DNA of 64,000 bases, taken from contig NZ_JBEYXW010000001.1 in the NCBI RefSeq assembly GCF_040645195.1, positions 434,001-498,000 on the forward strand, given 5' to 3'. Position 1 is the first letter of the stretch. Each line of letters begins with the position of its first letter. Positions 48,232 through 56,305 of this stretch are shown here, in pieces. The translations under genes and the position numbers were made by a program. The stretch comes from Prauserella_A sp040645195 (GTDB taxonomy: Bacteria; Actinomycetota; Actinomycetes; Mycobacteriales; Pseudonocardiaceae). The notes under the pieces are model-generated. The model was not told where the DNA came from. It worked only from the letters and a program-made list of their open reading frames with translations, and made no database searches.

Positions 48232-48247
48232 GGCAAGGCTAATCGAA
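48196..48247. promoter_or_regulatory. Tandem IdeR boxes upstream of ferritin
   Basis: Two 19-bp matches to the IdeR consensus lie at 48196-48214 (13 of 19, ending CTCACCTAA) and 48229-48247 (14 of 19, containing AAGGCTAA), with centres 33 bp apart. They are about 100-150 bases upstream of the ferritin ATG, in DNA from about 48187 to 48290 that is AT-rich compared with the rest of the window. In M. tuberculosis bfrB, tandem upstream IdeR boxes activate transcription when iron is high; the same logic fits here. Confidence 0.7.
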
Positions 48248-48343
48248 ATTAGCAAACCCTTTGCTTAGAAATTGTATGCGAATGGGTTGCACATCACCAG
48301 ATCCAACTGGAGAACAGTGCAGAGAATCGCGTACCGTGAATGC

Positions 48344-48895
48344 ATGCCCCCCACAAAGAAGCAACCGCGTTCGAAGTTCTACGAATTGCTGCAGGCGCAG
48401 ATCCAGAACGAGTTCCACGCCTCCCAGCAGTACGTCGCGCTTGCCGTGTGGTTCGACAACGAGGACCTACCGCAGCTGGCCAAGTCTTTCTACGAGCAGG
48501 CCGTCGAGGAGCGCAACCACGCCATGGCGCTGGTTCAGTACATGTTGGACACCAACCACCACGTCGAGATTCCGGCCACCGGTGCGGTGCGCAACGACTT
48601 CTCCGGCGTTCGTGATCTCGTCGAGCTCGCGCTGGAGCAGGAAAAAGAGGTCGCGGCCGACATCAGGGCCATCGCCAGGGCGGCCCGCGACGAGGACGAC
48701 TACACGGGCGAGCAGTTCGTGCAGTGGTTCCTCAAGGAGCAGGTCGAGGAAATCGCGAAGATGACCACGCTGCTCAACATCGTCGACCGCGCGCAGGGCA
48801 ACCTGTTCGACATCGAACGCTTCGTGGAGCGGGAGTGGAACAGCGACGCCGCCGCGGACTCCGGTATGCCTCCGGTGGCGGGCGGCACGCTCTGA
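48344..48895 (+). CDS. Ferritin (BfrB-like iron storage protein)
   Basis: The protein is 183 aa from ATG 48344 (MPPTKKQPRSKFYELL), typical of actinobacterial non-haem ferritin. Ferroxidase ligands are visible: Glu in QIQNEFHASQQY, Glu/His in AVEERNHAMAL, Glu in LEQEKEV and Glu/Gln in FLKEQVEEIAK. No haem-binding Met of bacterioferritin can be identified at the usual place. It forms 24-mer cages that oxidise and store iron in the cytoplasm. A frame extends upstream to 48272, but that would run into the promoter. Two IdeR boxes lie upstream and a strong terminator follows. Confidence 0.93.
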   Translation: MPPTKKQPRSKFYELLQAQIQNEFHASQQYVALAVWFDNEDLPQLAKSFYEQAVEERNHAMALVQYMLDTNHHVEIPATGAVRNDFSGVRDLVELALEQEKEVAADIRAIARAARDEDDYTGEQFVQWFLKEQVEEIAKMTTLLNIVDRAQGNLFDIERFVEREWNSDAAADSGMPPVAGGTL

Positions 48896-48915
48896 CCCCG
48901 CGCACCACAACAACG

Positions 48916-48954
48916 AAACCCGGGCACTCCCCCTCTGGAGTGGCCCGGGTTTTC
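48916..48954. terminator. Rho-independent terminator after ferritin
   Basis: AAACCCGGGCACTCC pairs with GGAGTGGCCCGGGTTTT around a six-base loop, with one bulged base, and ends in a T-run followed by TTCC. The reverse strand ends in GGGTTTCG, so it may also serve the convergent gene at 48970. Confidence 0.85.
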
Positions 48955-48969
48955 CTCGCTACGGCGTGG

Positions 48970-49710
48970 TCAGCACGCGATGCCGGTAGCGGACAGCTGT
49001 ACTTCGGTGACCGTATCGTTGGTCACCGTGAAGTAGTAGCGAGCGCCCGTGCCCGTCGACGCGGAGTAGAAACCGTAATCCACGGGAGCGAAGTCTGCGT
49101 ACGCCGAACTCAGGTGCTTGAGGCCGGTACCGGGGGTGACGCCCTCCGGGGTCCGCGCATTCCAGACCCGGAAGCGCACAATCCCGTTCGTACCCGAAAT
49201 GGTGACTTCACCGATCCTGGCGCTGCCGGCGGACAGCGGATAGGTGACACACGACTGCGGCGCCGGTGGTCTGCCGTCGCCGTCGCCCGGGAGCATGCCC
49301 GTCGCGGCAGCATCCTGGTAGCTCATCCCGAGCATCAGCGAGCGGTAGCCGTGCGGTCCGAGCACCTCTGAGGCGACGCCCTGTCCCTCCGGAAAACCCG
49401 ATTCCACCGTCGACTGCGGCGGCGACGACCAACTGGACTGCACGGACAGCTGCGGGGCCGCGGCCTGTGTCGTGTGCTCGGCGGTCGTGTCACGCAGGCC
49501 TTTCACCAATAGGCCACCGACGACCAGCACCAGCGCGGTGAGCACACCACCACCTGCGACGAGTGTGGCGCGACGGCGGCGACGCCGCCGTGCTCCGGCA
49601 ACGATGACCTGCTCCGCACCGGCCCGGGTGCGCAGCTCGAGCCGGTCGTCCTCGAACAACCTGCGCAGCTGCGCACCAAGCGCGTCGTCGGGGTCGTCCC
49701 AGTCACTCAT
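48970..49710 (-). CDS. Single-pass membrane protein, likely partner of the upstream sigma factor
   Basis: The protein is 246 aa from ATG 49710. The acidic N-terminus (MSDWDDPDDALGAQLRRLFEDDRLEL) and a run of arginines (GARRRRRRR) are cytoplasmic. One transmembrane helix follows (TLVAGGGVLTALVLVVGGLLV, about 55-75), then a beta-rich exported domain with two cysteines, one at the last position (ATGIAC). The gene overlaps the sigma factor stop by ATGA. Layout and coupling suggest an anti-sigma or sigma-modulating protein, although no zinc or RskA motif is present. Confidence 0.65.
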   Translation of the reverse strand: MSDWDDPDDALGAQLRRLFEDDRLELRTRAGAEQVIVAGARRRRRRRATLVAGGGVLTALVLVVGGLLVKGLRDTTAEHTTQAAAPQLSVQSSWSSPPQSTVESGFPEGQGVASEVLGPHGYRSLMLGMSYQDAAATGMLPGDGDGRPPAPQSCVTYPLSAGSARIGEVTISGTNGIVRFRVWNARTPEGVTPGTGLKHLSSAYADFAPVDYGFYSASTGTGARYYFTVTNDTVTEVQLSATGIAC

Positions 49711-50216
49711 ACCGGTTTCCTCCCCTCGACCTCCTCGTCGCCGCGGAGTCTGCCGCGCAGGGTGGCGATGGCCTTGCTGGCCTGGCTCTTCACAGTTCCG
49801 GCGGCCACCCCGAGCGACGCGGCGATCTCGGCTTCGGACAGTCCCTCGTAGTAACGCAGCACGATCACCGCTCGTTGCCTCGGCGGCAGGTCGCGCAGCG
49901 CCTGCCACAGTGGTTCGTGCTCGAACGGATCGATCTGGACCAGTGTCGGCGAATCCGGCAGCTCCGCCACCAGGTTCTCCCTGCGGTGCCGCCGCCACCT
50001 GCTGATGTGCGCGTTGGCCATCGAGCGGCGGACGTAGGCGAGCGGGTCACCGGTCTTCCGCAGCACCTGGGGCCAGCGCGAACCGATCTTCTCCAGAACG
50101 GTTTGCACGAGGTCCGCGGCGTCGTGCGGGTTACCGGTCAACGCATGGCCGTAGCGAAGCAACCTGGGCAGGTTGACCTCCACGAACTCGGCGAAGTCCG
50201 TGATTTCGCCCGGCAC
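49707..50216 (-). CDS. ECF sigma factor (actinobacterial SigE-like family)
   Basis: The protein is 169 aa from GTG 50216 (VPGEITDFAEFVEVN). Region 2 is LLRYGHALTGNPHDAADLVQTVLEKI, and region 4 is PPRQRAVIVLRYYEGLSEAEIAASLGVAAGTVKSQASKAIATL, a clear helix-turn-helix for -35 binding. Two starts are supported: 50216 (GGGGAG seven bases upstream) and 50291 (GGGGAGG seven bases upstream), the latter adding 25 residues. The short form matches usual family length. Translationally coupled to the membrane protein at 48970, its probable regulator. Confidence 0.87.
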   Translation of the reverse strand: MPGEITDFAEFVEVNLPRLLRYGHALTGNPHDAADLVQTVLEKIGSRWPQVLRKTGDPLAYVRRSMANAHISRWRRHRRENLVAELPDSPTLVQIDPFEHEPLWQALRDLPPRQRAVIVLRYYEGLSEAEIAASLGVAAGTVKSQASKAIATLRGRLRGDEEVEGRKPV

Positions 50217-50372
50217 GGGCGGTCTCCCCTCTTGGCGCGTGATGCCCGCCCCGCCACGTTCCCGAACGATGGCGGGCACAAATGCGGTCACCTTAACGCC
50301 TCCCCTCGGCAGCCGACGTGATTGGCTGACGACTCCACGTCCGGCGGCGCTGAGGTGTTGCCGAGCGTGACG

Positions 50373-50732
50373 TCAGCCACCCAGCGCGGTGAGCTCCGCA
50401 GGCAGCCGGAAGGAGCCGTCCGGCTCGGGTGGGAAGCGATGCACGGCGACAACAGCCGTTGCCGGGATCGGACCGTAGACGTGCGGAAACCACGGCGCAC
50501 CTGGCTCCGGCGGCACCGCGGGCTCCCAACGCACCGGCACGCCGAGGCGGGCCGGGTCGACGCACAGGAGCAGCAGATCGGTGCGGCCGCGGAACAACCG
50601 GGTGGCCGGGAGGTGGACGGTGCCGAAGTCGGAACAGTGCACGAACCCGGCCTCCGCCAGTGACGCTGGCCGGTACAGACCTCCGTCCGGCACCGCTGCC
50701 CAGTCGGCGGCCGGGCAGATGTGCAGGAGCAT
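50373..50732 (-). CDS. DUF952 protein
   Basis: The protein is 119 aa, soluble. The family blocks are MLLHICPAADWA, YRPASLAEAGFVHCSDF, LLLLCVDPARLG and FPHVYGPIPATAVVAVHRFP, with invariant His and Cys residues (HCSD) and a VYGPI turn. DUF952 proteins are small, ADP-ribosyltransferase-like folds of unconfirmed activity, widespread in actinobacteria. The ATG overlaps the stop of the DUF5926 gene by one base (TGATG), so the two are co-translated. Confidence 0.85.
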   Translation of the reverse strand: MLLHICPAADWAAVPDGGLYRPASLAEAGFVHCSDFGTVHLPATRLFRGRTDLLLLCVDPARLGVPVRWEPAVPPEPGAPWFPHVYGPIPATAVVAVHRFPPEPDGSFRLPAELTALGG

Positions 50733-51607
50733 CAGCGCAGGGTCAACTGGCGACCGATGAGGCCGTCACGCGAGCGCCGTTCGGCGGCATTGAGCGGCTC
50801 GGCGTCGAGCGAGGAGAGCGCGGTCCGCAGCCGGTCGCCGAGCGCCTCCGCGGGCTCGCTCCACTCCCTGGCATGCGCTTCCGGATCGAGGTCCCACACC
50901 GGCACCAGCAGGCCGTGTGCCCGGAACGAACCGGCGTAGCGGGAGCCCTCGCCGAGCGACAACTCACCGGCGGCCGAAAGCCGCGCAAGCGCTTGCAGCA
51001 GGCGGTTCTCATCGGCAGGCCACACCCAGCGCAGGTGCGCCTTCTCCCCCGCGAGCACCCAGTAGGCACCGGTGCTGAGCCGCTCGGTCGGCATGATCGC
51101 GGCATTGGCCCGCTCGAGCGAGATCGCCACCTCACCGCTGGCTTCGGTGTCCTCGGGAAGCCACCACGAGAAGTTCTCGTGCAACGCGACGTCCAGCTCG
51201 GCATCGGCGACCAGCAGGTCCTGCAGCCGCTCGCCCTCAGCGGGCTCGCTCGTGGTGTCGGGTACCGACAGCACGTCGCCCGGCTTGGCTTCCAGCGCCC
51301 AGCGCAGTGACCTGCCGAGGTCCCGGCTGATGTCGGAGGACCGCGTCTGCACCTGCATGCCGACGAACACCTCGCCGTCGGAACGGACGAACGCCGCCGC
51401 GGCCATCGGCAGGACGGTGCCGACGGTGACCGTGCGATCGGTTTCGCCGGCCAGGGACAGCCGCGCGGTGGCCGACGGCACGAACTCGCGCATGGCGATC
51501 AGCTCCGGCTCCGCGACGAGGCCCTCGAACGGCCGCGCGACGAAAACGTCCCTGACCTTCGGCTTCTTGTCCTTCTTCGGGCCCTTCTTCCGCGCGCCCT
51601 TGCCCAC
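50732..51607 (-). CDS. DUF5926 protein
   Basis: The protein is 291 aa from GTG 51607, which has GGGAGG about nine bases upstream. The N-terminus is very basic (GKGARKKGPKKDKKPKVRDVFVARPFEGL). The remaining 260 residues are the conserved DUF5926 region (ALREFVPSATA-like LIAMREFVPSATARL, DLGRSLRWALEAKPGDVL, HENFSWWLPED, HLRWVWPADENRLLQAL). The Lys-rich head suggests nucleic-acid contact, but no enzymatic motif is visible. Widespread in Actinobacteria; function unknown. Divergent from the P450 gene across a 119-bp region with a perfect palindrome. Confidence 0.8.
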   Translation of the reverse strand: MGKGARKKGPKKDKKPKVRDVFVARPFEGLVAEPELIAMREFVPSATARLSLAGETDRTVTVGTVLPMAAAAFVRSDGEVFVGMQVQTRSSDISRDLGRSLRWALEAKPGDVLSVPDTTSEPAEGERLQDLLVADAELDVALHENFSWWLPEDTEASGEVAISLERANAAIMPTERLSTGAYWVLAGEKAHLRWVWPADENRLLQALARLSAAGELSLGEGSRYAGSFRAHGLLVPVWDLDPEAHAREWSEPAEALGDRLRTALSSLDAEPLNAAERRSRDGLIGRQLTLR

Positions 51608-51627
51608 GTTCTCGCCTCCCGCGGTGC

Positions 51628-51641
51628 CGTTTCGCGAAACG
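51628..51641. promoter_or_regulatory. 14-bp perfect palindrome in the DUF5926/P450 divergent region
   Basis: CGTTTCGCGAAACG is a perfect palindrome 20 bases upstream of the DUF5926 start and 86 bases upstream of the P450 start. It looks like an operator for a dimeric repressor. It resembles parS (GTTTC/GAAAC ends) but the centre is two bases shorter, so it is not a ParB site. Confidence 0.45.
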
Positions 51642-51726
51642 CTACTCGACTCGCACACAGGTTACGGCCGGCGGGTCTGTGTCCAGATGGTGTCCGCGGC
51701 GCGACCCCGGCGGCTACTCTCGCCCG

Positions 51727-52896
51727 GTGTTCGCACCTGACGATCCCGCGTTCATCGCTGACCCCTATCCGGCGTTCGCGAAGCTCCAGGCGCTCGGCGA
51801 GATCCACAGGCACAACGGACTCGGGTTGTCGATCGCGGTGTCGCATGCGGCGGCCTCGGCGGTGCTGCGGCACCGTTCGCTGGGCCGCCTCTGGACCGAC
51901 GCGACGCCCCTCGAACAGTTCGCGTCGTTCAACATGCTCCACCGCAAGTCGTTGCTGGAGAACGAGCCGCCCGCGCACACCCGGCTGCGGAAGCTGGTGT
52001 CCTCGGCCTTCGCGCGCGGCCACGTCGAACGGCTGCGCCCCACCGTCGAAACGCTCGCCACGCGCATGGTCGGCGGTCTCGCCGACGAGATAGCCGCGAA
52101 CGGTACGGCGGACCTGTTGGAGCACGTGGCGCAACCGCTGCCGGTGGCGGTGATCGCGGAGCTGCTCGGCGTGCCCGCGGCCGACGGTCCGCAGCTGGTG
52201 GCCTGGAGCAATGCCATCGTGAAGATGTACGAATTCGGTCTGCCCGCGCAACGGCGGCGGGAGGCGGAGGAGGCCGCGGCGGCATTCGCCGGCTACCTGC
52301 GTGCGCTGGCCGCCGATCGAGTCACCAGGCCCGGCGACGACCTGCTCAGTCACCTGGTGAGCAGTGACCTGACCGGCGACGAGGTGGTCGCCACCGCGGT
52401 GTTGCTGCTCATGGCCGGGCACGAGGCGACCGTCAACGTGATCGGCAACGGTATGTTCGCGCTGCTCACCCACCGCGCGCAGTGGCTGCGGCTGGTCGCC
52501 GACCCGAGCCTGCTCGACTCGGCGACCGAGGAGCTCATCCGGTTCGACTCGCCGTTGCAGCTGTTCGAACGCACAGCCACAACCGAAGTCGAGATCGCCG
52601 GGCACCGGATCGAGAAGGGCGAGAAGATCGCCGCATTGCTCGGCGCCGCCGCGCGGGACCCGGAGGTGTTCGCCGACCCGGACACCTTCGACATCGGCCG
52701 CAGCCCCAACCCGCACCTCGGCTTCGGCGGCGGGATCCACTACTGCCTCGGCGCCCCGCTCGCGCGGATCGAGATCGCTGCCGCGATCGGCACGCTGGCC
52801 CAGCGGCTCCCCGGTCTGCGGCTGGCCGGAACACCGCAGCGGCGCCCGGAGTTCGTCATTCGCGGGCTGCGGGCGCTGCCGGTGACGCTGGGGTAG
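51727..52896 (+). CDS. Cytochrome P450
   Basis: The protein is 389 aa from GTG 51727, typical of soluble actinobacterial P450s. The I-helix oxygen motif is MAGHEAT, the K-helix ExxR is EELIR, and the haem loop FGGGIHYCLGAPLAR holds the axial Cys (about residue 338). HTRLRKLVSSAF is the C-helix block. It needs an external ferredoxin/reductase; none lies in the window. Neighbours give no biosynthetic context, so substrate is unknown. A 21-bp repeat array begins five bases after the stop. Confidence 0.92.
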   Translation: MFAPDDPAFIADPYPAFAKLQALGEIHRHNGLGLSIAVSHAAASAVLRHRSLGRLWTDATPLEQFASFNMLHRKSLLENEPPAHTRLRKLVSSAFARGHVERLRPTVETLATRMVGGLADEIAANGTADLLEHVAQPLPVAVIAELLGVPAADGPQLVAWSNAIVKMYEFGLPAQRRREAEEAAAAFAGYLRALAADRVTRPGDDLLSHLVSSDLTGDEVVATAVLLLMAGHEATVNVIGNGMFALLTHRAQWLRLVADPSLLDSATEELIRFDSPLQLFERTATTEVEIAGHRIEKGEKIAALLGAAARDPEVFADPDTFDIGRSPNPHLGFGGGIHYCLGAPLARIEIAAAIGTLAQRLPGLRLAGTPQRRPEFVIRGLRALPVTLG

Positions 52897-52901
52897 GCCG
52901 G

Positions 52902-53189
52902 AGCGGGCAACTCGCGCACCCGAGCGGGCAACTCGCGCACCCGAGCGGGCAACTCGCGCACCCGAGCGGGCAACTCGCGCACCCGAGCGGGCAACTCGCG
53001 CACCCGAGCGGGCAACTCGNNNNNNNNNNNNNNNNNNNNNNNNNNNNNNNNNNNNNNNNNNNNNNNNNNNNNNNNNNNNNNNNNNNNNNNNNNNNNNNNN
53101 NNNNNNNNNNNNNNNCTCGCGCACCCGAGCGGGGGACTCGCGCACCTGGGCGGGGGACTCGCGCACCTGGGCGGGGGACTCGCGCGCGG
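52902..53189 (+). repeat. 21-bp tandem repeat array C, interrupted by an assembly gap
   Basis: Six GGGCAACTCGCG units precede the gap at exact 21-bp period (ACTC at 52910, 52931, 52952, 52973, 52994, 53015), and GGGGGACTCGCG units follow it (53136, 53157, 53178). At least nine complete units are visible, and the true number is unknown. The array spans the interval between the convergent P450 and DUF4328 genes and ends at the stop codon of the latter. The first five units differ hardly at all, unlike arrays A and B. Confidence 0.9.
53020..53115. other. Assembly gap (96 N)
   Basis: Ninety-six undetermined bases lie inside repeat array C. The unit phase before (core at 53015) and after (core at about 53115) differs by 100, not a multiple of 21, so the stated gap length cannot be exact. 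Any open frame crossing it is an artefact. Confidence 0.97.
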
Positions 53190-54101
53190 TCAGCGGGTGG
53201 CGCCTATCGGGCGGGGGCGACGGGAGAGTTCGGGCGCACCGGTCACCTTCACGACGCGCATCGGCCGCAGCCGGCGGGTGTCCAGCGGCGCCAGCAGACG
53301 GGTGACGTGCCGCACCACCTGTGCGGTGACCAGCGCGAGCGCGGCCGCCGACAGATCGGTCAGCCCGCTGAGAACCACCCCGTCGGCGTCGGCCTGCACG
53401 CCGTCGCGCATCCGCCACACCACGGTGAGCGCGAGCAGCACGGCGTTGAGGACCCACACGGCCCACCAGGCGAGCACCAGCCGGGACGGTCGGGGCCTGG
53501 CGTCCACGGGACGCCGCATGGCCGCATGTTCCAGCTCGGCCACGATCGAGCCGGCCAGCACCAGGTTCGGTCCCGGCACCAGCGTGCCGACCAGCACCTG
53601 CCACGTGGGCCGCGGCGGCTCCTGACCTGCCTCGTCGGCAGCAGCCGACCGCGCCACGAACAACCACCACACTGTGCCGGCGATCGCGAACAGCGCCATC
53701 ACGAAGGACAGCAGCGAGAACGCCAGCACGAACGCATCGGAGGCACCGACCACGCCCGGGCTCAGCGCCGAATCACGGCTGCGCACCAGCAGCGCATATC
53801 GCCAGAACTCGGCAGCCCCGGCGATGGTGGCCAGCGCCGCCATCGTCCAGAGCACGGTCAGTGCGTTGCGCGCGATCATCCGCAGCCGCTGCAGTGGGAC
53901 GAGCACCCCGGACGCGGTGCCCGGCACGGCTGTCGGCCAGCGCCACACCACGTTCGGGAAGCCCCAGCGCGGTGGCGTCGAGTACGACGGCGGCCCCGCG
54001 TAGTGCCCGTCCGGCCTCGCCCGCCGTCGCGGCACGCCACCACCCGGCACTGTCGCGACCCAGCGCACCCGCATCTGGCCACCGGTCTGCCCCGGCTGCA
54101 T
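53190..54101 (-). CDS. DUF4328 membrane protein
   Basis: The protein is 303 aa. About 60 Arg/Pro-rich cytoplasmic residues precede five or six transmembrane helices (ALTVLWTMAALATIAGAAEFWRYALL, LAFSLLSFVMALFAIAGTVWWLFVA, LVLAWWAVWVLNAVLLALTVVW, AALALVTAQVV). The WxxxP-GPNLV segment (LVGTLVPGPNLVLAGSIVAELEHA) fits DUF4328, a family of actinobacterial membrane proteins of unknown function. It starts three bases after the rhodanese stop. Its stop abuts repeat array C. Confidence 0.75.
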   Translation of the reverse strand: MQPGQTGGQMRVRWVATVPGGGVPRRRARPDGHYAGPPSYSTPPRWGFPNVVWRWPTAVPGTASGVLVPLQRLRMIARNALTVLWTMAALATIAGAAEFWRYALLVRSRDSALSPGVVGASDAFVLAFSLLSFVMALFAIAGTVWWLFVARSAAADEAGQEPPRPTWQVLVGTLVPGPNLVLAGSIVAELEHAAMRRPVDARPRPSRLVLAWWAVWVLNAVLLALTVVWRMRDGVQADADGVVLSGLTDLSAAALALVTAQVVRHVTRLLAPLDTRRLRPMRVVKVTGAPELSRRPRPIGATR

Positions 54102-54104
54102 GGT

Positions 54105-54458
54105 TCAGAGCACCTCGGGCGGCACACCCTCGCGGTCGCCGACCATCGCGCGGCCCTCGGTGTGCCAGGACCTCATGCCACCGGCGACGTTCACGGCGTC
54201 GACAACGCCCGCGGCGTTGAGCCACGCGGCGGCCCGCGCGGAACGGCCACCCGAGCGGCAGATCACGTACACGGGCCGGTCGGCGGCGAGCTCGGCGAGC
54301 TCACCGGCGCGGGCGGGCAGGTCACCGAGCGAGATGTGCACGGCCTCAGGGGCGTGCCCGGCCACCCACTCGTCCGGCTCGCGTACGTCGAGGAGCACAT
54401 AGCCCTGCGACGGCAGCTCGGAGATGGAGGCCGTCGGCACTTCGGCAGGATTCACCAC
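54105..54458 (-). CDS. Single-domain rhodanese-like protein
   Basis: The protein is about 117 aa from GTG 54458 (VVNPAEVPTASISELPSQ). VLLDVREPDEWVAGHAPEAVHISLGDLPAR is the rhodanese fold opening and VICRSGGRSARAAAWL the active-site loop, with the persulfide-forming Cys. GlpE-type single domains of this size transfer sulfane sulfur from thiosulfate or related donors in the cytoplasm. The frame is open upstream to 54524, so the N-terminus is uncertain and no strong ribosome site marks either start. Confidence 0.87.
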   Translation of the reverse strand: MVNPAEVPTASISELPSQGYVLLDVREPDEWVAGHAPEAVHISLGDLPARAGELAELAADRPVYVICRSGGRSARAAAWLNAAGVVDAVNVAGGMRSWHTEGRAMVGDREGVPPEVL

Positions 54459-54504
54459 GAATCCATCGTTGCACGAGGCTCCGTTACCCGCCGGTGAGAG
54501 ATCC

Positions 54505-56271
54505 CTATTTGCGGTGCCGACCACGGCCGGTGCGCGCTCGCGCCTCCGCGCGGCCGAACCGGGCCACCGTGCGGTCCCGCATGAACCCGAGCGGGTCCGG
54601 CGCGTGCAGCCGCAGCATCACGGCATTGACGTCCTCGGGCACGCGCCGCGCGGTACCGAGGCTGACCACGATCGTCACCAGGAACGCCGCGGGCACGGTG
54701 AACAGCCCAGGCTGTTCGAGGAACCACGGTGCCCAGGCACCGGTCCGCGCGCTGATGGAGTTGAGCACGACGGCCGCGAGCACCAGCCCGCCGCCGGTGC
54801 ACATGCCTGCCATCGCGCCGAGCCAGGTCAGCCTGCGCCACCAGATGCCGAGGACGAGCAGCGGGGCGAACGTGGACGCGGCGAGCGCGAACGACATGCC
54901 GACGCTCAGCGAGAGGTCCTCGACAGGCAGCAAAACGGCGAGCAGGGCGGGCACCGCCGCCACGAAGAGTGTCGCCGTGCGGAAGTCCCTTGCCTTACCT
55001 GCCAGCAGGTCGGTCGCGATCACCCCTGCCACGGTCACCAGCAGCCCGGACGCCGTCGCCAGGAACGCCGCGAACGCCCCCGCCGCCGTCACGGCTGTGA
55101 GGAGCTGGCCGAGGACGCCGGGCACCATCGCGCCGGGTACCTCCAGCACAGCCGCGTCAGTATTGCCCGTGACCAGCAGCTGCGGCACGTACATTCGGGA
55201 CAGCGCGCCGATCATCACCGGGAACAGGTAGAACAACCCCAGCAGGAGCAGCACCTGCACGGTGGTGCGCCGGGCCGACCTACCGTCCGGGTTGGTGTAG
55301 AAGCGCACGAGTACGTGCGGCAGGCCCATCGTGCCGAAGAACGTCGCGAGTATCAGCGAGTACGTGCCGAGCAGTTCACTCGCCGTCTCGGTCGGCCGCA
55401 GCCAGCTCGCGTTGTCGAGCTCGCCGTCGCTCACCACCGGCACCTTGGCGTCCGCTGGGAACACGAGGGTGGTGCCGGGTTCGATGTCGTAGTCGGTGCC
55501 GGGCAGCCACACCGTCGTCTCGCGGTTGCCATCGCCGATGCGCACGGGGGTGGGCTCGCCGACGCGCAGCGTCGCCTCCGTCCTGATCGCGACCCGCGTC
55601 TCCTCTGTGAACCGCGGTGGCGCCGGATCGCCGAGCGAGCCCGCCGACCCGGCTCCATCGCTACCGAAGAACACCACGGCCAGCACGAAGGTCGGCACCG
55701 CCAGCGCGAAGAGCTTGAGCCAGTACTGGAACGCCTGCACCAGCGTGATCGCCCGCATCCCGCCCGCCATGACGTTGACCGCGACGACGACCGTCACGAG
55801 GACCGAACCCACCCACGCGGGCGCGGGCATGATCGCGGTCAGCGCGATGCCGGCGCCCTGCAGCTGCGGCAGCATGTAGAGGACGCCGATGAAGACCACG
55901 AACCACGTCGACATCGTGCGCAGGGACACCGAGCCCAGCCGGGCTTCGAGGAAGTCGGGCAGCGTGTAGGCGCCAGAACGCCGTAGCGGCGCCGCGACGA
56001 AGAGCATGAGCGCGAGGTAGCCCGCGGTGAAGCCGATCGGGTACCACAGCGCGTCGGCACCGTCCTTGAGGACCAGTCCGGCTACACCGAGGAAGGACGC
56101 GGCGGAGAGGTACTCACCGGAGATGGCGGCGGCGTTGCGCCGGGACCGCACAGTGCGGCGGGCCACCAGGAAGTCGTGGGTGCTGCGCGCGAACCGGGAC
56201 GTGCGGTGACCGAGGTAGAAGGTCACCAGCATGACCAGCCCCACGCTGGTCAGAGCCCACGGGTTCCACAC
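54505..56271 (-). CDS. Sodium:solute symporter (SSS family, ActP/MctC-like)
   Basis: The protein is 588 aa with about thirteen transmembrane helices. RSRRNAAAISGEYLSAASFLGVAGLVL and WYPIGFTAGYLALMLFVAAPLRRSGAYTLPDFLEARLGS are the SSS signature of acetate/pyruvate transporters. ATFFGTMGLPHVLVRFYTNPDGRSAR is the second signature. A loop of roughly 100 hydrophilic residues lies between TM6 and TM7 (SDGAGSAGSLGDPAPPRF onward), longer than in ActP. GTG start. It is preceded by a small two-helix protein and LytT/LytS regulators on the same strand, so a carboxylate-responsive uptake system is likely. Confidence 0.9.
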   Translation of the reverse strand: MWNPWALTSVGLVMLVTFYLGHRTSRFARSTHDFLVARRTVRSRRNAAAISGEYLSAASFLGVAGLVLKDGADALWYPIGFTAGYLALMLFVAAPLRRSGAYTLPDFLEARLGSVSLRTMSTWFVVFIGVLYMLPQLQGAGIALTAIMPAPAWVGSVLVTVVVAVNVMAGGMRAITLVQAFQYWLKLFALAVPTFVLAVVFFGSDGAGSAGSLGDPAPPRFTEETRVAIRTEATLRVGEPTPVRIGDGNRETTVWLPGTDYDIEPGTTLVFPADAKVPVVSDGELDNASWLRPTETASELLGTYSLILATFFGTMGLPHVLVRFYTNPDGRSARRTTVQVLLLLGLFYLFPVMIGALSRMYVPQLLVTGNTDAAVLEVPGAMVPGVLGQLLTAVTAAGAFAAFLATASGLLVTVAGVIATDLLAGKARDFRTATLFVAAVPALLAVLLPVEDLSLSVGMSFALAASTFAPLLVLGIWWRRLTWLGAMAGMCTGGGLVLAAVVLNSISARTGAWAPWFLEQPGLFTVPAAFLVTIVVSLGTARRVPEDVNAVMLRLHAPDPLGFMRDRTVARFGRAEARARTGRGRHRK

Positions 56272-56305
56272 GGGCAGTTCCTCGCAAATGTCCGGTGCCG
56301 CTGGC

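Noticed and set aside
51628..51641. CGTTTCGCGAAACG considered as a second parS site.
   Set aside because: The centre is two bases shorter than parS, so the ParB half-sites would be on the wrong helical spacing.
51499..54497. Long open frames on both strands running through the 21-bp array and the N gap, with 7-residue repeats (for example SGARVAR).
   Set aside because: The 21-bp unit has no stop codon in these frames and the N-run is read as X. The frames are antisense to the P450, DUF5926 and DUF4328 genes. They are artefacts, not repeat proteins.
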